Origin: Chryseobacterium sp. SSA4.19
GTDB lineage: Bacteria > Bacteroidota > Bacteroidia > Flavobacteriales > Weeksellaceae
NCBI RefSeq assembly: GCF_022601875.1
Contig: NZ_JAKVIP010000024.1
Coordinates: 1-64,000 of the forward strand
Length of the DNA stretch: 64,000 nt
Direction: 5' to 3'
Shown here: positions 1 through 9,029 of the stretch, in pieces
How the letters are laid out: the number at the start of each line of letters is the position of its first letter
How positions within the stretch are numbered: the first letter of the stretch is position 1
Notes under the pieces: generated by a model
The model's input: only the letters and a program-made list of their open reading frames with translations
What the model was told of the DNA's origin: nothing
The model's database searches: none
Program-made: the position numbers and the translations under genes

Positions 1-63
1 TTATTTTTGAAGAAAGGCTCAGATTATAAAATCTAAGCCCTGACTTTTTAACTTACACACTTT

Positions 64-609
64 GTGGGAGAGTGTCTCCCATTGATTAATTTTATTCAGA
101 AACGGTTACTGGATAAAAGATCAATCGATATTAATTTCATATGTACACATAACTCAAGAAGAAGTCATTTTTCACAAGTCTGGGCACAGGTGGCCAGTGC
201 GTATTTTAATGTTCCCAATGTTACCTGTTACTCCGGTGGTACAGAGGAAACCGCAATGTTCCATAAAGTTGTGGAAACACTGAATATGCAGGGGCTTTTT
301 ATTACAAAAATTTCTGATACCGTAAATCCTGTATATTCAATTAAATATGATGAGCATGTACATCCGGTGTTAGGGTTTTCTAAAAAATATGATAATTCTT
401 TTAATCCTGCTTATGGTTTTGCTGCGATTATGACCTGTTCACAGGCAGATAGTCAACATCCTTTCATTAAAGGGGCTGATCTGCATATTCCCATTACTTT
501 TGAAGATCCCAAAGTTTCTGACCGTACTCCTGAACAGACAAAAGTGTATCATGAAAGGAGTTTACAGATTGGTGCTGAAATGTTTTACGTCTTCTCCCAG
601 ATTAAATGA
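64..609 (+). CDS. Low-molecular-weight phosphatase / arsenate reductase-like protein, probably N-terminally shortened
   Basis: Protein of 181 residues. The P-loop CTHNSRRS near residue 27 fits the CX5R(S/T) active site of low-molecular-weight tyrosine phosphatases and thioredoxin-type arsenate reductases. A later EDPKVSD segment supplies the DP general-acid motif of this fold. Flavobacterial relatives, as I remember them, have about 20 more residues before the LPLINFIQ-like helix. Here the only available start is GTG at 64, just after an in-frame TAA at 49-51, so the N-terminus is either shorter or was lost by a change upstream. No ars gene is visible nearby, so arsenate reduction is not supported by context. 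Family call fairly sure, substrate unknown. Confidence 0.7.
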   Translation: MGECLPLINFIQKRLLDKRSIDINFICTHNSRRSHFSQVWAQVASAYFNVPNVTCYSGGTEETAMFHKVVETLNMQGLFITKISDTVNPVYSIKYDEHVHPVLGFSKKYDNSFNPAYGFAAIMTCSQADSQHPFIKGADLHIPITFEDPKVSDRTPEQTKVYHERSLQIGAEMFYVFSQIK

Positions 610-692
610 CAGAATTGAATGAACCAATCAAAATAAAAATTATTGATCGGTTTTTTATTTAAATTTAGCTGATATAGTATGATAATTTTAGT

Positions 693-720
693 ATACTCAT
701 CAATAATTGATGAGTATTTT
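693..720. terminator. Bidirectional terminator hairpin
   Basis: Perfect 11-bp inverted repeat (ATACTCATCAA / TTGATGAGTAT) with a 3-nt loop and a run of T after it. It lies between two convergent genes and can end both transcripts. Confidence 0.75.
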
Positions 721-766
721 CCAATAGGATTAATAGTCAGGCTAACACTATATTTACAGTTTCGTA

Positions 767-1417
767 TTACCTTTGTTCAAAAGATTTCAGTGTCCCGTCT
801 TCATGATATTCAATATCATATTTATAACGCTCATTTTCGATGGATTGCGGGTACCATTGGATCGTATTTCTTCTTTTGCCGGCATAGATGGTATAATCTT
901 CAGAATGACTCTCAATTTCTTTCCTCTTTTCTGAAAGAGCCCTGTATACATTAGTGACATTTCTAAAAGGAAGTTTATCAAGATTGATCAGCGAACCCTG
1001 TACATCATCCATTTTTGACAGAACAACCGGTTTTGGAGTTTGCCACTGTCCGTCCGAATATGTATATTCATCTACATAATTGCTGTTTTCAGGATTTTGA
1101 AGTTTAGTGATGATTCTTCCGTCATCATAAAAATGGATGAATTGATAAATAAAAATGGATTTACCCGCAAACTGATTCAGGTCTCGAAGCTGTTTTTCTG
1201 CCAGCTCCAGTTTTTCTTTTTGAGAGGTAAAAGGAATTGGCTGTTCAACTGGTTTTTCGATGATGACGTCCGTATTATCAGCAGAATCTGCTTCTGCTCT
1301 ATTTTGAGAACTTTCGACTGTATTTTGAGAATCTAAGGTATCGTCGATGCTTTTTTTAAAATCTTTGCAGGAAACCAGAATCACCGGGATTATCAGGATA
1401 TAAAAAATATTTTTCAT
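767..1417 (-). CDS. Hypothetical lipoprotein
   Basis: Protein of 216 residues that I do not recognise. The N-terminus is a lipoprotein signal: a hydrophobic stretch followed by the lipobox LVSC, with Cys17 as the acylated residue. The next residues (KDFKK...) are polar, then comes a Ser/Asp/Glu-rich linker to about residue 55. The remainder looks like a small soluble domain rich in Tyr and Asp. The gene starts 6 bp after the stop of the upstream membrane protein gene, so the two form one transcription unit. Probably envelope-anchored; function unknown. Confidence 0.65.
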   Translation of the reverse strand: MKNIFYILIIPVILVSCKDFKKSIDDTLDSQNTVESSQNRAEADSADNTDVIIEKPVEQPIPFTSQKEKLELAEKQLRDLNQFAGKSIFIYQFIHFYDDGRIITKLQNPENSNYVDEYTYSDGQWQTPKPVVLSKMDDVQGSLINLDKLPFRNVTNVYRALSEKRKEIESHSEDYTIYAGKRRNTIQWYPQSIENERYKYDIEYHEDGTLKSFEQR

Positions 1418-1423
1418 TGGAAT

Positions 1424-2395
1424 TTAATTATTAATTTCATCAAAAAAACTAAAGTTTTCGGGGTTATCAGGCAAATACAATATTTCTCTTTGTTTCATAG
1501 AGGAAACATTTCCGAGATTTAGTAAATCGACAATTTCTTTTTTGCTTGTTTTAATCAGCTTTCCCATTTTATCTTTGAACTCAAGTACAAATTCTATCTG
1601 AGGCTGTTCATTGATGTAAGTTCCTGTCTGCCGCACCGAAATAATATCGGCCATGGCCTTCTGGCCCCAAAATTTCAACCGTAATTGTTCCCGGGTCGTC
1701 TTATTGCCCATGATAAAAATTTTAAAAATCAAATACATGATACCGGGAAAAAAGATGAGACAGGCAGGTATCACAAGCAAAGGATGAAACAATTCCAAAA
1801 ACCTCCAGCCCAAGCCGCCACTTTCAGTTGCATAAGCGTAGCGGTAATAGGCAATTACTCCTGCCAGGAATATGCCCCACACCAGAAATAAAAGATAATT
1901 GACTTTTGCCTGAGAACCCTCTAAAAAGAGATAAGGATTTCTTTTAAATGTATCATCAACTTTCAGGTAAATAATTTTTCCTGTTTCAAATCTGTTTTCT
2001 TCAGGTCTTGTATCTCTGATGATCATAGAATGCAGGATGTCATGACCCGAAAAATTATTGATGTCAAGCACAATTTCTCTTGAAACCGGACCTGACTGAT
2101 GCTTATTAATCAGTTTTGATTCCTTTATTATCGCCTGGACCCTTCTTCCTGACTGTTCAATATAGGTAAGATTTTTTTTGGCTAAAAAACTGTTTTTTAA
2201 AATAAGCCATAAGGTATAACCTAAAGAAGCGCCCCAAAGAATACAGCTTAAGGCTAAGAAAAATAGGGCAAGCATTCCGTTAGGAGTATTATTACTGGAA
2301 TGGGGGACGTTATAGTATATGATGCAGGGATGAATAAATATAAAATAGGCTATAAAAGCACCCCAAAATATAATAAATCCGTTTTTCATGTTCAT
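1424..2395 (-). CDS. Four-helix membrane protein of unknown function
   Basis: Protein of 323 residues with predicted membrane helices near 6-28, 40-66, 166-184 and 203-228. Each helix pair is followed by a soluble segment of similar style: one around residues 77-150 and one around 238-320 (the second with AMADIISVRQTGTYINEQPQ). This looks like an internal duplication of a helix pair plus a small beta domain, reminiscent of DUF3592-type proteins. A second ATG two codons inside is an equally possible start. It is followed by the lipoprotein gene in the same operon. No catalytic motif is visible. Confidence 0.65.
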   Translation of the reverse strand: MNMKNGFIIFWGAFIAYFIFIHPCIIYYNVPHSSNNTPNGMLALFFLALSCILWGASLGYTLWLILKNSFLAKKNLTYIEQSGRRVQAIIKESKLINKHQSGPVSREIVLDINNFSGHDILHSMIIRDTRPEENRFETGKIIYLKVDDTFKRNPYLFLEGSQAKVNYLLFLVWGIFLAGVIAYYRYAYATESGGLGWRFLELFHPLLVIPACLIFFPGIMYLIFKIFIMGNKTTREQLRLKFWGQKAMADIISVRQTGTYINEQPQIEFVLEFKDKMGKLIKTSKKEIVDLLNLGNVSSMKQREILYLPDNPENFSFFDEINN

Positions 2396-2578
2396 TGAAT
2401 TAATGATCAGTCAACGTTATAGCTAATCGGGCTTTTAAAGTCACAATCGGTATGGGCTATATTGATAACTGATATTGATATCTTACAGATCAAATTTATT
2501 CAAATTTTTCTAATTTCATCTTTTAATTTAAAAATAACCGATGGGGTTTTTGTGAAACTGAGCCGGAACCATCCTCTG

Positions 2579-3100
2579 TTATATCCATATATTGATCAGC
2601 TTTCTGCTCTGTTCCATGGCAATTCCGAAAATTAAGTGTGAACCGAATTCCCATACCCACCAGGACTTTGGCATTTCAGAGACTTTCCCCTGCAAACCCA
2701 GCACAGGAACAGTGGAACCATGTGTCAACGCCCAAACTGCTGTTCCTGCTTTGATGCCTCCGTCGATTTCTAAATTTTTATTATTATTTACTAAAACAAC
2801 ATACGTAATGCCCACTGCTGTCCCTAACATGTAGTGGATGCATTTCATTGATGTTAAAGTATTATCGTAGGAAAGTCTGTTGTGGGTAACAGCACGGTAC
2901 ACCTTTTTAGCAAGGATTGCCGGAGGCATATTGCCCGGCTGGCGGATTACGTCGGCTCCCTTCAGTTTAAGTTTGTCAGGTTCCGGCGGGAACAGGTTTT
3001 CACCCAGTTTTTGTAATGGCGGTTCTACGATTGATTTTATTAACGAGGCAAATAATCCAACGGCAATTCCTTTTAAAATATTCTTTGTCATTATATTCAT
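2579..3100 (-). CDS. YagU/DUF1440-like inner-membrane protein
   Basis: About 173 residues. The body (residues 5-20 hydrophobic, then a conserved-looking stretch around PPLQKLGENLFPPEP and later a WWVWEFGSH segment near the C-terminus) resembles the YagU/DUF1440 family of small membrane proteins, in E. coli linked to acid resistance. The frame is open to 3160, but the extra residues there are low-quality; ATG at 3100 (or 3091) places the first membrane segment at the N-terminus. No operon partner. Family assignment moderate; role not inferable from the neighbours. Confidence 0.6.
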   Translation of the reverse strand: MNIMTKNILKGIAVGLFASLIKSIVEPPLQKLGENLFPPEPDKLKLKGADVIRQPGNMPPAILAKKVYRAVTHNRLSYDNTLTSMKCIHYMLGTAVGITYVVLVNNNKNLEIDGGIKAGTAVWALTHGSTVPVLGLQGKVSEMPKSWWVWEFGSHLIFGIAMEQSRKLINIWI

Positions 3101-3306
3101 TGGTAAATATTTTAGTAAATAAAAACAGGTATTCATCCTGACTTTATGCTGTTGCAGCAATATATCTGCTTGCTAAAATTATACCACGAAAACATGGGTA
3201 AGCGTTTAAGCTTCCTGTAGAGTTTCTTTTTGAAAATATTTTATGGTCTACATCATTACTGAGAATAGTTCATATTTTAATTTAACCAGCAGATTTTGAT
3301 TGAACT

Positions 3307-4425
3307 TTATGCATGAACCCGGAAAGTAAAACAGGTTTGTTTTTCATCCGACATTACAGTTAGTGTACCATTGTGAGCCTTCGCTATTTCAGAAGCAATA
3401 TAGAGACCCAGTCCCAATCCGTTTCGGCTGGATCGGCTGTTTTTGTTTTCCCGGTGAAAAGGGTGGAAAAGAGATTGCAATGCCTCCTGTGGAATTGGCT
3501 CTCCTTCATTGATTACTGAGATTTCCCAAATATTTTCATTAACCGCAGCTTGTATAATCACTGGAGCAGTGGGGGAACCGTGGATGATGGCATTAGCCAG
3601 TAAATTGGAAACCAGTTGGGATAAACGTCCCGGATCACAGATGACCGGCTGGTTTATATTAAAATCAGATTGAATGACGCGTTCCGGCCAGGCGAGTTTC
3701 AGTTCACCACTTACCTGATTAAGCAATTGCTCAAGATCAGATTCAACAGGAACAATGGGAAAACCGCCTCCCAGGCGTCCTCTGGCAAGATCCATAATGT
3801 CATTGATCATTTCGTACATTCTTTTTGATCCCGTCTGAATGATGCTAACAAGCTTCTGTTCACGCTCTTCCAGTTTGGCTCTTGCAAGCAGCTGGCCCGC
3901 ACTCATAATTCCGCTAAGCGGATTCCGGAGATCGTGTCCGAGAACTGCGATGAACTGCTCACGGATATGGGCATTTTGCTGTTCCATTTTTAGGTTGGCT
4001 TCCGCAAGCTGTTTGGCCATCCGGAGATTTTCTTCATACAACCTGCGGTCTGTAGCCCGGAAAATGGTAAACCTTATGAAAAGCGGGTTTTCATTTTCAT
4101 CTTTTCTTTCATATGCGTTTATGTAAACGGGTAATTTCCCTCTCCCGGAATCTGCCAGTTCCACAGCAACTTCATCAAAATATCCCTGCATCCGCAACAA
4201 AGGCCAGAGATGGGTTTCAAAATAAATTTTACCTCCGACAGCCAAAAGGTCAGAAAAACGTTTTCCCGGTAGTGTTTCAGGCTCCATATTAAGCCAGTCG
4301 GCTGCACGTTTATTAATGCGGATAATTTTACCTTCCCGGTCTGTAATGATAAAGCCGCACAATGATGATTCAAAAAAATCTTCAAAATCTTCGGCGGATG
4401 AAGAAAGGATAGAGTTACTGTCCAT
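3307..4425 (-). CDS. PAS-domain sensor histidine kinase
   Basis: Protein of 372 residues, soluble, no membrane segment. Order: PAS domain about 13-125 (FFESSLCGFIITDREGKI...), coiled linker 126-155, HisKA with phospho-acceptor H164 in VLGHDLRNPLSG, then HATPase_c with N-box SNLLANAIIHG (about 273-283) and G-box GLGLGLYIA. The start codon lies inside the end of the upstream RsbQ-like hydrolase gene (11-nt overlap), so both proteins are probably made together. No response regulator is adjacent, so the phosphate acceptor is unknown. The PAS domain probably senses a small molecule or complex linked to the hydrolase, as PAS-containing RsbP does in Bacillus. Confidence 0.85.
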   Translation of the reverse strand: MDSNSILSSSAEDFEDFFESSLCGFIITDREGKIIRINKRAADWLNMEPETLPGKRFSDLLAVGGKIYFETHLWPLLRMQGYFDEVAVELADSGRGKLPVYINAYERKDENENPLFIRFTIFRATDRRLYEENLRMAKQLAEANLKMEQQNAHIREQFIAVLGHDLRNPLSGIMSAGQLLARAKLEEREQKLVSIIQTGSKRMYEMINDIMDLARGRLGGGFPIVPVESDLEQLLNQVSGELKLAWPERVIQSDFNINQPVICDPGRLSQLVSNLLANAIIHGSPTAPVIIQAAVNENIWEISVINEGEPIPQEALQSLFHPFHRENKNSRSSRNGLGLGLYIASEIAKAHNGTLTVMSDEKQTCFTFRVHA

Positions 4426-5212
4426 GTAAATAATTGTTCATAGCTAAAATAGTCTCCTCCGGAGCACTAAGATTCGGACAATGTCCCGTAGCATTCATAA
4501 TAACAAGTTTGCTGTCAGGCATATGGTTATGCATATACTGGCCCACTTCTACCGGTGCAATCACATCACTGCTGCACTGCAGGATCAATACAGGAACATT
4601 GGTATAAGGCAGGATCCCGCGTTTATCGGTCAGGAAAGTAGTGCGGGCAAAATGCTTGGCAATTTCAGGATCGGTTTTACAAAAACTGTTGGCAAGCTCA
4701 TCCTGAAGCTCTTTTCTTTCAGGATTTCCCATGATAACAGGAGCAATCGACATTGACCATCCCAAGTGATTGTTATTCATTGATTCCAGTAGCTCATCGA
4801 TCTCTGGTTTGCTGAAGCCGCCGATGTAATCGTTCTGATTGATATAAGACGGTGAGGGGCTTACCAGAATAAGAGTTTTAAAGATATCCGGAGCCATGCC
4901 AGCGGCCATAATGCCCATAATAGAACTTACCGAATGTCCGACAAAAATGCCGTTTTTGATCTTTAGTTCAGTGGCAATTTCCACAATGTCTTCAGCATAG
5001 CCTTCAAGCCTGTCGTATTTCTGAAATGAATAGGCTGAAAGATCGGAATTTCCGGATCCTACGTGGTCAAAGAGAACGGTTGTATAGCGGTCTTGGAAAT
5101 CAGGATAAATATACCTCCACATGTTCTGATCACAGCCAAAACCATGGGCAAACATCATCACAGTGTCTCCGGTTCCACCCACAACGACATTGTTTCTCTT
5201 AAGTATACTCAT
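4415..5212 (-). CDS. RsbQ-like alpha/beta hydrolase
   Basis: Protein of 265 residues with a full alpha/beta-hydrolase fold: oxyanion-side HGFG at 23-26, nucleophile S94 in GHSVS, acid D216 in CSSDVIAP and base H244 in ATGHCPNLS. The spacing matches B. subtilis RsbQ and the plant receptors KAI2/D14. In B. subtilis RsbQ works with the PAS protein RsbP to signal energy stress; here the gene overlaps a PAS histidine kinase by 11 nt, which argues for a sensing role rather than a catabolic esterase. The product is cytoplasmic with no signal peptide. The small-molecule ligand is unknown. Confidence 0.85.
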   Translation of the reverse strand: MSILKRNNVVVGGTGDTVMMFAHGFGCDQNMWRYIYPDFQDRYTTVLFDHVGSGNSDLSAYSFQKYDRLEGYAEDIVEIATELKIKNGIFVGHSVSSIMGIMAAGMAPDIFKTLILVSPSPSYINQNDYIGGFSKPEIDELLESMNNNHLGWSMSIAPVIMGNPERKELQDELANSFCKTDPEIAKHFARTTFLTDKRGILPYTNVPVLILQCSSDVIAPVEVGQYMHNHMPDSKLVIMNATGHCPNLSAPEETILAMNNYLHGQ

Positions 5213-5446
5213 ATACGACAGCTTTTCACAAAGATAGTTTATTATTCAAAACAAACATATTTCATTATTGCAAATTCAAAACGGCATTGAAGTAAATGAG
5301 GATTTTATTTTAATGGCCTGAAGCACAGGATGAGCCTGTCATGGAATTACTGATGGAATGACCAATATGGGTCTTAATTACTGTATTCTTTTTTCTCATT
5401 TCGTTAATTTTAATATCTTTAACTATCAAATTATAAAAAAATACAC

Positions 5447-5983
5447 ATGAAATCATCAACATTAGTACTGGCTCTGCTTTTCCAGTTTATAAGCCTGACG
5501 GTCTTTTCACAGAAAAATGCGGGCTTAGGTTCCCTGTTAAATAAAAATTCTGAATTTATTTTTCCACAGACTACTGAAAGTATTTCTTCTGTTTTAAAAG
5601 AAGAACCTGATTTTTATGAAGATGCTAATGAAGAGAAATATGTCAGATGGGTAACTCCATCGGGCTTGCAGCTTTATTGCAGCCTTGATGCAAGCAAAAA
5701 TATTAATGAAATGTTTTTTACTATTCCTGACGATAAATTTGTAATTCTGCAGGGGCTTCCGTATAAACTTACTATGAATAAAACTACACTTCAGGAATGT
5801 GTTGCCAAATTCAGAAGTTATGGAGCAAAAACACAAAAGTTAGGAGAGGATACTGAATATTCGGGCGGTTCGAAACTTACGTTTAAAAAAGAGAGCCGTT
5901 ACACCGTTTTACTTTTTGATCACAAGAACCTTTTAAAAGCGATGCAGTTGGTCACCCAGCTGATTGATCCTGCTGTCAATTGA
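5447..5983 (+). CDS. Hypothetical secreted protein
   Basis: Protein of 178 residues with a clear Sec signal peptide (hydrophobic core LVLALLFQFISLTVF, cleavage after FSQ near residue 22). The mature part has no cysteine pair or catalytic motif that I recognise, but alternates short beta-like segments. It stands alone, with 234 bp of non-coding DNA before it. Not recognised; probably periplasmic. Confidence 0.6.
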   Translation: MKSSTLVLALLFQFISLTVFSQKNAGLGSLLNKNSEFIFPQTTESISSVLKEEPDFYEDANEEKYVRWVTPSGLQLYCSLDASKNINEMFFTIPDDKFVILQGLPYKLTMNKTTLQECVAKFRSYGAKTQKLGEDTEYSGGSKLTFKKESRYTVLLFDHKNLLKAMQLVTQLIDPAVN

Positions 5984-6088
5984 TCTTGATTACTGGAGTA
6001 TATTTACTAAAACAATTTCATAATCAAAAGATTATCTTTAATTTTCTGTAATCTGACTGCTTTATCGTGTTGTTGTTATTTCTACAGA

Positions 6089-7306
6089 TTATACTCTAAG
6101 ATATTTCTGAGGCTTTCTTCTCCTGCTGATAATCAAAGCAACAAGAATTACGGTTACAGAGCATATTCCCATGGCAAGGAAGCTTTTTGTTACTGTCGTA
6201 ATTTCTGCGACATACGTAAACAATAAAAGGCCTACGGAAATCAGACTGCTGTCGGAAATGATCACAGACATTACTTTACCCCTGAGATGATCAGGAGTTT
6301 TTTCCTGGAAAAGTACCCTGCTGTAACTTCTGAATAACTGGCTGAATAAACCCAGTAAAAATAGGATTGCATAAATAAAAATTATCTCTGGCCTTATAGA
6401 TAATATAATAAGCAATACGCCACAGAATAAGCCAATCAGATACCACATGCGGATGCCTTGTCTGTTATTTTTAAAAACCCTGTGCAGGATACTTCCTGCC
6501 AAAACTGCTCCTACAGCTTCAACAGCTGATAAATACCCGAAATTTTTAATGTCCGATAATAATACATTTTTAACGTAAATGGAAATCATCGCGTCAAAAG
6601 GAAACATAACGAGCATCATAAGAATACTCACTATAAAGCACTTCATAAGAATTTCAGAATGATAAATAAAACAAAGCGCTTCTTTATATGAACTTATAAA
6701 CGACCTTTTAATTCCCTGCTTTGCAGCCTCTGTTATTTTGGGAATTTTGAAAAGAATGATAAAAGAGGGGATCTGCAAAAGCCAGTCGATCCAGAATACA
6801 ATATGGATTTGGAAATACTGTATAAGCAGTGCCGCCAAGATTGGCGCTCCAATTGCTGCAAGATTCAGCCCTGTGGCATAGTAACCCACAGCTTTTGTGA
6901 TCATCGACTTATCTGCAATATGAGGTAAAATTGCATTTCTAATACTAGGCTCGGCACCGTCAAACACACTTCTTAAAAATAAAATTCCTGCTAAATAGTA
7001 CCAGGCCGGCTGATCGTCAACCGAAATTAAGATGGTCTGCAGCAGAGAAGTGCACATAATTAAAAAATACAGCAGGATCATCATTTTTCTTTTGTTATGA
7101 AGATCGGCTAAATATCCCCCGACAAATCCCATGAAAAACCGGGGAATGATTCTAAAAGAAAGAACTTTCCCGATAATGGAAAGGTCATTATACGTTTCAA
7201 GCAGATACCAGCTTAAGGTGGTTAATGCCATATATTCCCCTAAAGCTCCTATACAGGTACAGTATAAAAAAGAGCGGTAAAATTTGTTGAGTTTCACTTT
7301 ACCCAT
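6089..7306 (-). CDS. MFS transporter, probable siderophore exporter
   Basis: Protein of 405 residues with about 12 hydrophobic helices typical of the major facilitator superfamily, including the loop-2/3 motif near GGYLADLHNKRKMM (residues 58-71). It is the last gene of the siderophore operon and its start overlaps the end of the IucA/IucC synthetase gene by 8 nt, so export of the operon's product is the likely job, as EntS or PvsC do elsewhere. Inner membrane. Substrate is inferred from context only. Confidence 0.8.
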   Translation of the reverse strand: MGKVKLNKFYRSFLYCTCIGALGEYMALTTLSWYLLETYNDLSIIGKVLSFRIIPRFFMGFVGGYLADLHNKRKMMILLYFLIMCTSLLQTILISVDDQPAWYYLAGILFLRSVFDGAEPSIRNAILPHIADKSMITKAVGYYATGLNLAAIGAPILAALLIQYFQIHIVFWIDWLLQIPSFIILFKIPKITEAAKQGIKRSFISSYKEALCFIYHSEILMKCFIVSILMMLVMFPFDAMISIYVKNVLLSDIKNFGYLSAVEAVGAVLAGSILHRVFKNNRQGIRMWYLIGLFCGVLLIILSIRPEIIFIYAILFLLGLFSQLFRSYSRVLFQEKTPDHLRGKVMSVIISDSSLISVGLLLFTYVAEITTVTKSFLAMGICSVTVILVALIISRRRKPQKYLRV

Positions 7307-9029
7307 GATTAAGTAAAGGATTGGGAATATGACTGAAAACAGTGGAGTCCAATATCCTCATTCTTAAAAGTGATTTTACGGGAATGGTTGTCTTCAGTAC
7401 AGAATCTTTAAACTTGATTTTATCTGCTGCTGCACATTCGGTTGTCTCTATGATCTCCAATGATATGTTTTTTACCATTTTCCAAAGCAGGTTAACATCC
7501 ATATTATAATACTCAGCCGAAAAATCAATGATATGACCGATGAGGTTATAATATAATGAATGGAAGAACTCATCAATGCAGTCCTGATAGGATAAAATGG
7601 TTTTAGCCGGATCGGTCAGATTGGTGCTCATGTATTGTACCATACAGGATTCCTTCACCATCTGAATGCTTCCCAAATCCCTGTACACCATAGTGTTCGG
7701 AATGAAATTACGGTTAAACCTTATGAGGCAGTTCTGGCCATGAGTGTCAAGTGCAATACCCAGCTTCAGGAATATTTCAATAGGCAGATAAAGGATGACG
7801 TATAATAACCGTTCCAGATAATCCAAAGCTCCAAGTCCGGATTTTTCCTGAAATTTTATCAGCAATGACTTTTCAATATAGGCTGTAGCATGAGTGAGAG
7901 AAGATGCTACTACCAGTTTTTCGCTGTCTGAAGCATACAGCGACGGGTTTTCTCTAAGCGTAAATGAGAGAAGCGGACCTTGCCGGAACTTTTTCACCTC
8001 TTCGGTAAGATGCGATCCGTATACATCATTAACAATAATTCCTTTTCCTAAAGAAACAGATTCTAATTGTTTTGAATATATCGAAAGATTCTCAGAAAAG
8101 ATGATCCCATTGTAAATGTCCCTTTCGGAAAGTAATCTGAACACACTGGTTGCCTGAATGGCAACAGGAAGCTTCACATGTAAACCCGTTCTTTCTTCAG
8201 CATTGATCTGCAGTGCATGTGTTCTGAATGAGAGTGTAGGATAGGCCACTATTTTTTCTTCATTCAGTCTGATGATTCCTTCTTTAAATTCTTTATTGAG
8301 CGAAGGAAAGATCATGTTTTTTAAATGCCATGGGTGTACGGGGAAAACAGTTTCATCATCATTAAAATGCAATAGAGTAGTGGATTTCAGATGAGACATC
8401 CATAAAGCATCATTGCCGTACTCTTTAATATATTCCTTTTTAACGGATAGCAACGGTAGTTCTACTTTCGGGAAAAATTCAGGACAATATTCATAGATTT
8501 CATTTTTTGATAACCCGAATTTTGTTTTTGTGCAGACGTGCAGCGGATGGCCTGTGAAAGGAATTGCTTCGGAGGCACGTAATGCTTTATCAATTTCACT
8601 AAATGAAGAGCAGTTGATAATGTTATCTATTTCAGACAGCAGGAACGGCAGATTTTTTTCCTCCCATTCAAATGCGGTTTTCATGTTCTGATATGAATTT
8701 GAAACTTCATGTAATACTTTTTTTCTTTTATCATCCGGAACATTCCACAGATCAAAAATGTGATGAAGAAAAGACCGGAATTCTACAGGGCGGAAATTTC
8801 CATTTTCGTCTACTTCAATAACAGACTGCTTGTTGTGCTTTCCCTGAAAAATAATTAAGAAGGTGTTTGTTTTCTTAATCTCAAAAATTTGGATTTGCTT
8901 GTGGTTCGTCTTATATTGAGCATCACCATTTTCGGAATGTTCACGTTCATTCATCAGGGATTTGATCAGTCTTTTTGTAATCTCCTTCTGCGCGATTTTG
9001 CTGTGAGCGTTTTTTGCTGCTTTCATCAC
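7299..9029 (-). CDS. IucA/IucC-family NRPS-independent siderophore synthetase
   Basis: Protein of 576 residues. Family hallmarks are present in order: GHPLHVCTKTKFGLS (about 160-174), the HPWH motif in the substrate/ATP region, FRTHALQI, and near the C-terminal half DTHGQNCLIRF with the later YRDLGS. NIS synthetases use ATP to condense a carboxylate (citrate or 2-oxoglutarate type) with an amine or alcohol. The length is typical. The start overlaps the ATP-grasp gene by 4 nt (ATGA). A second ATG one codon in (9026) is equally possible. Which acyl substrate class it belongs to cannot be read from the motifs alone. Confidence 0.9.
   Translation of the reverse strand: MMKAAKNAHSKIAQKEITKRLIKSLMNEREHSENGDAQYKTNHKQIQIFEIKKTNTFLIIFQGKHNKQSVIEVDENGNFRPVEFRSFLHHIFDLWNVPDDKRKKVLHEVSNSYQNMKTAFEWEEKNLPFLLSEIDNIINCSSFSEIDKALRASEAIPFTGHPLHVCTKTKFGLSKNEIYEYCPEFFPKVELPLLSVKKEYIKEYGNDALWMSHLKSTTLLHFNDDETVFPVHPWHLKNMIFPSLNKEFKEGIIRLNEEKIVAYPTLSFRTHALQINAEERTGLHVKLPVAIQATSVFRLLSERDIYNGIIFSENLSIYSKQLESVSLGKGIIVNDVYGSHLTEEVKKFRQGPLLSFTLRENPSLYASDSEKLVVASSLTHATAYIEKSLLIKFQEKSGLGALDYLERLLYVILYLPIEIFLKLGIALDTHGQNCLIRFNRNFIPNTMVYRDLGSIQMVKESCMVQYMSTNLTDPAKTILSYQDCIDEFFHSLYYNLIGHIIDFSAEYYNMDVNLLWKMVKNISLEIIETTECAAADKIKFKDSVLKTTIPVKSLLRMRILDSTVFSHIPNPLLNHG

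Noticed and set aside
679..1336. Plus-strand frames opposite the first lipoprotein gene
   Set aside because: Opposite a lipoprotein with a clear signal sequence; products look like random translation.
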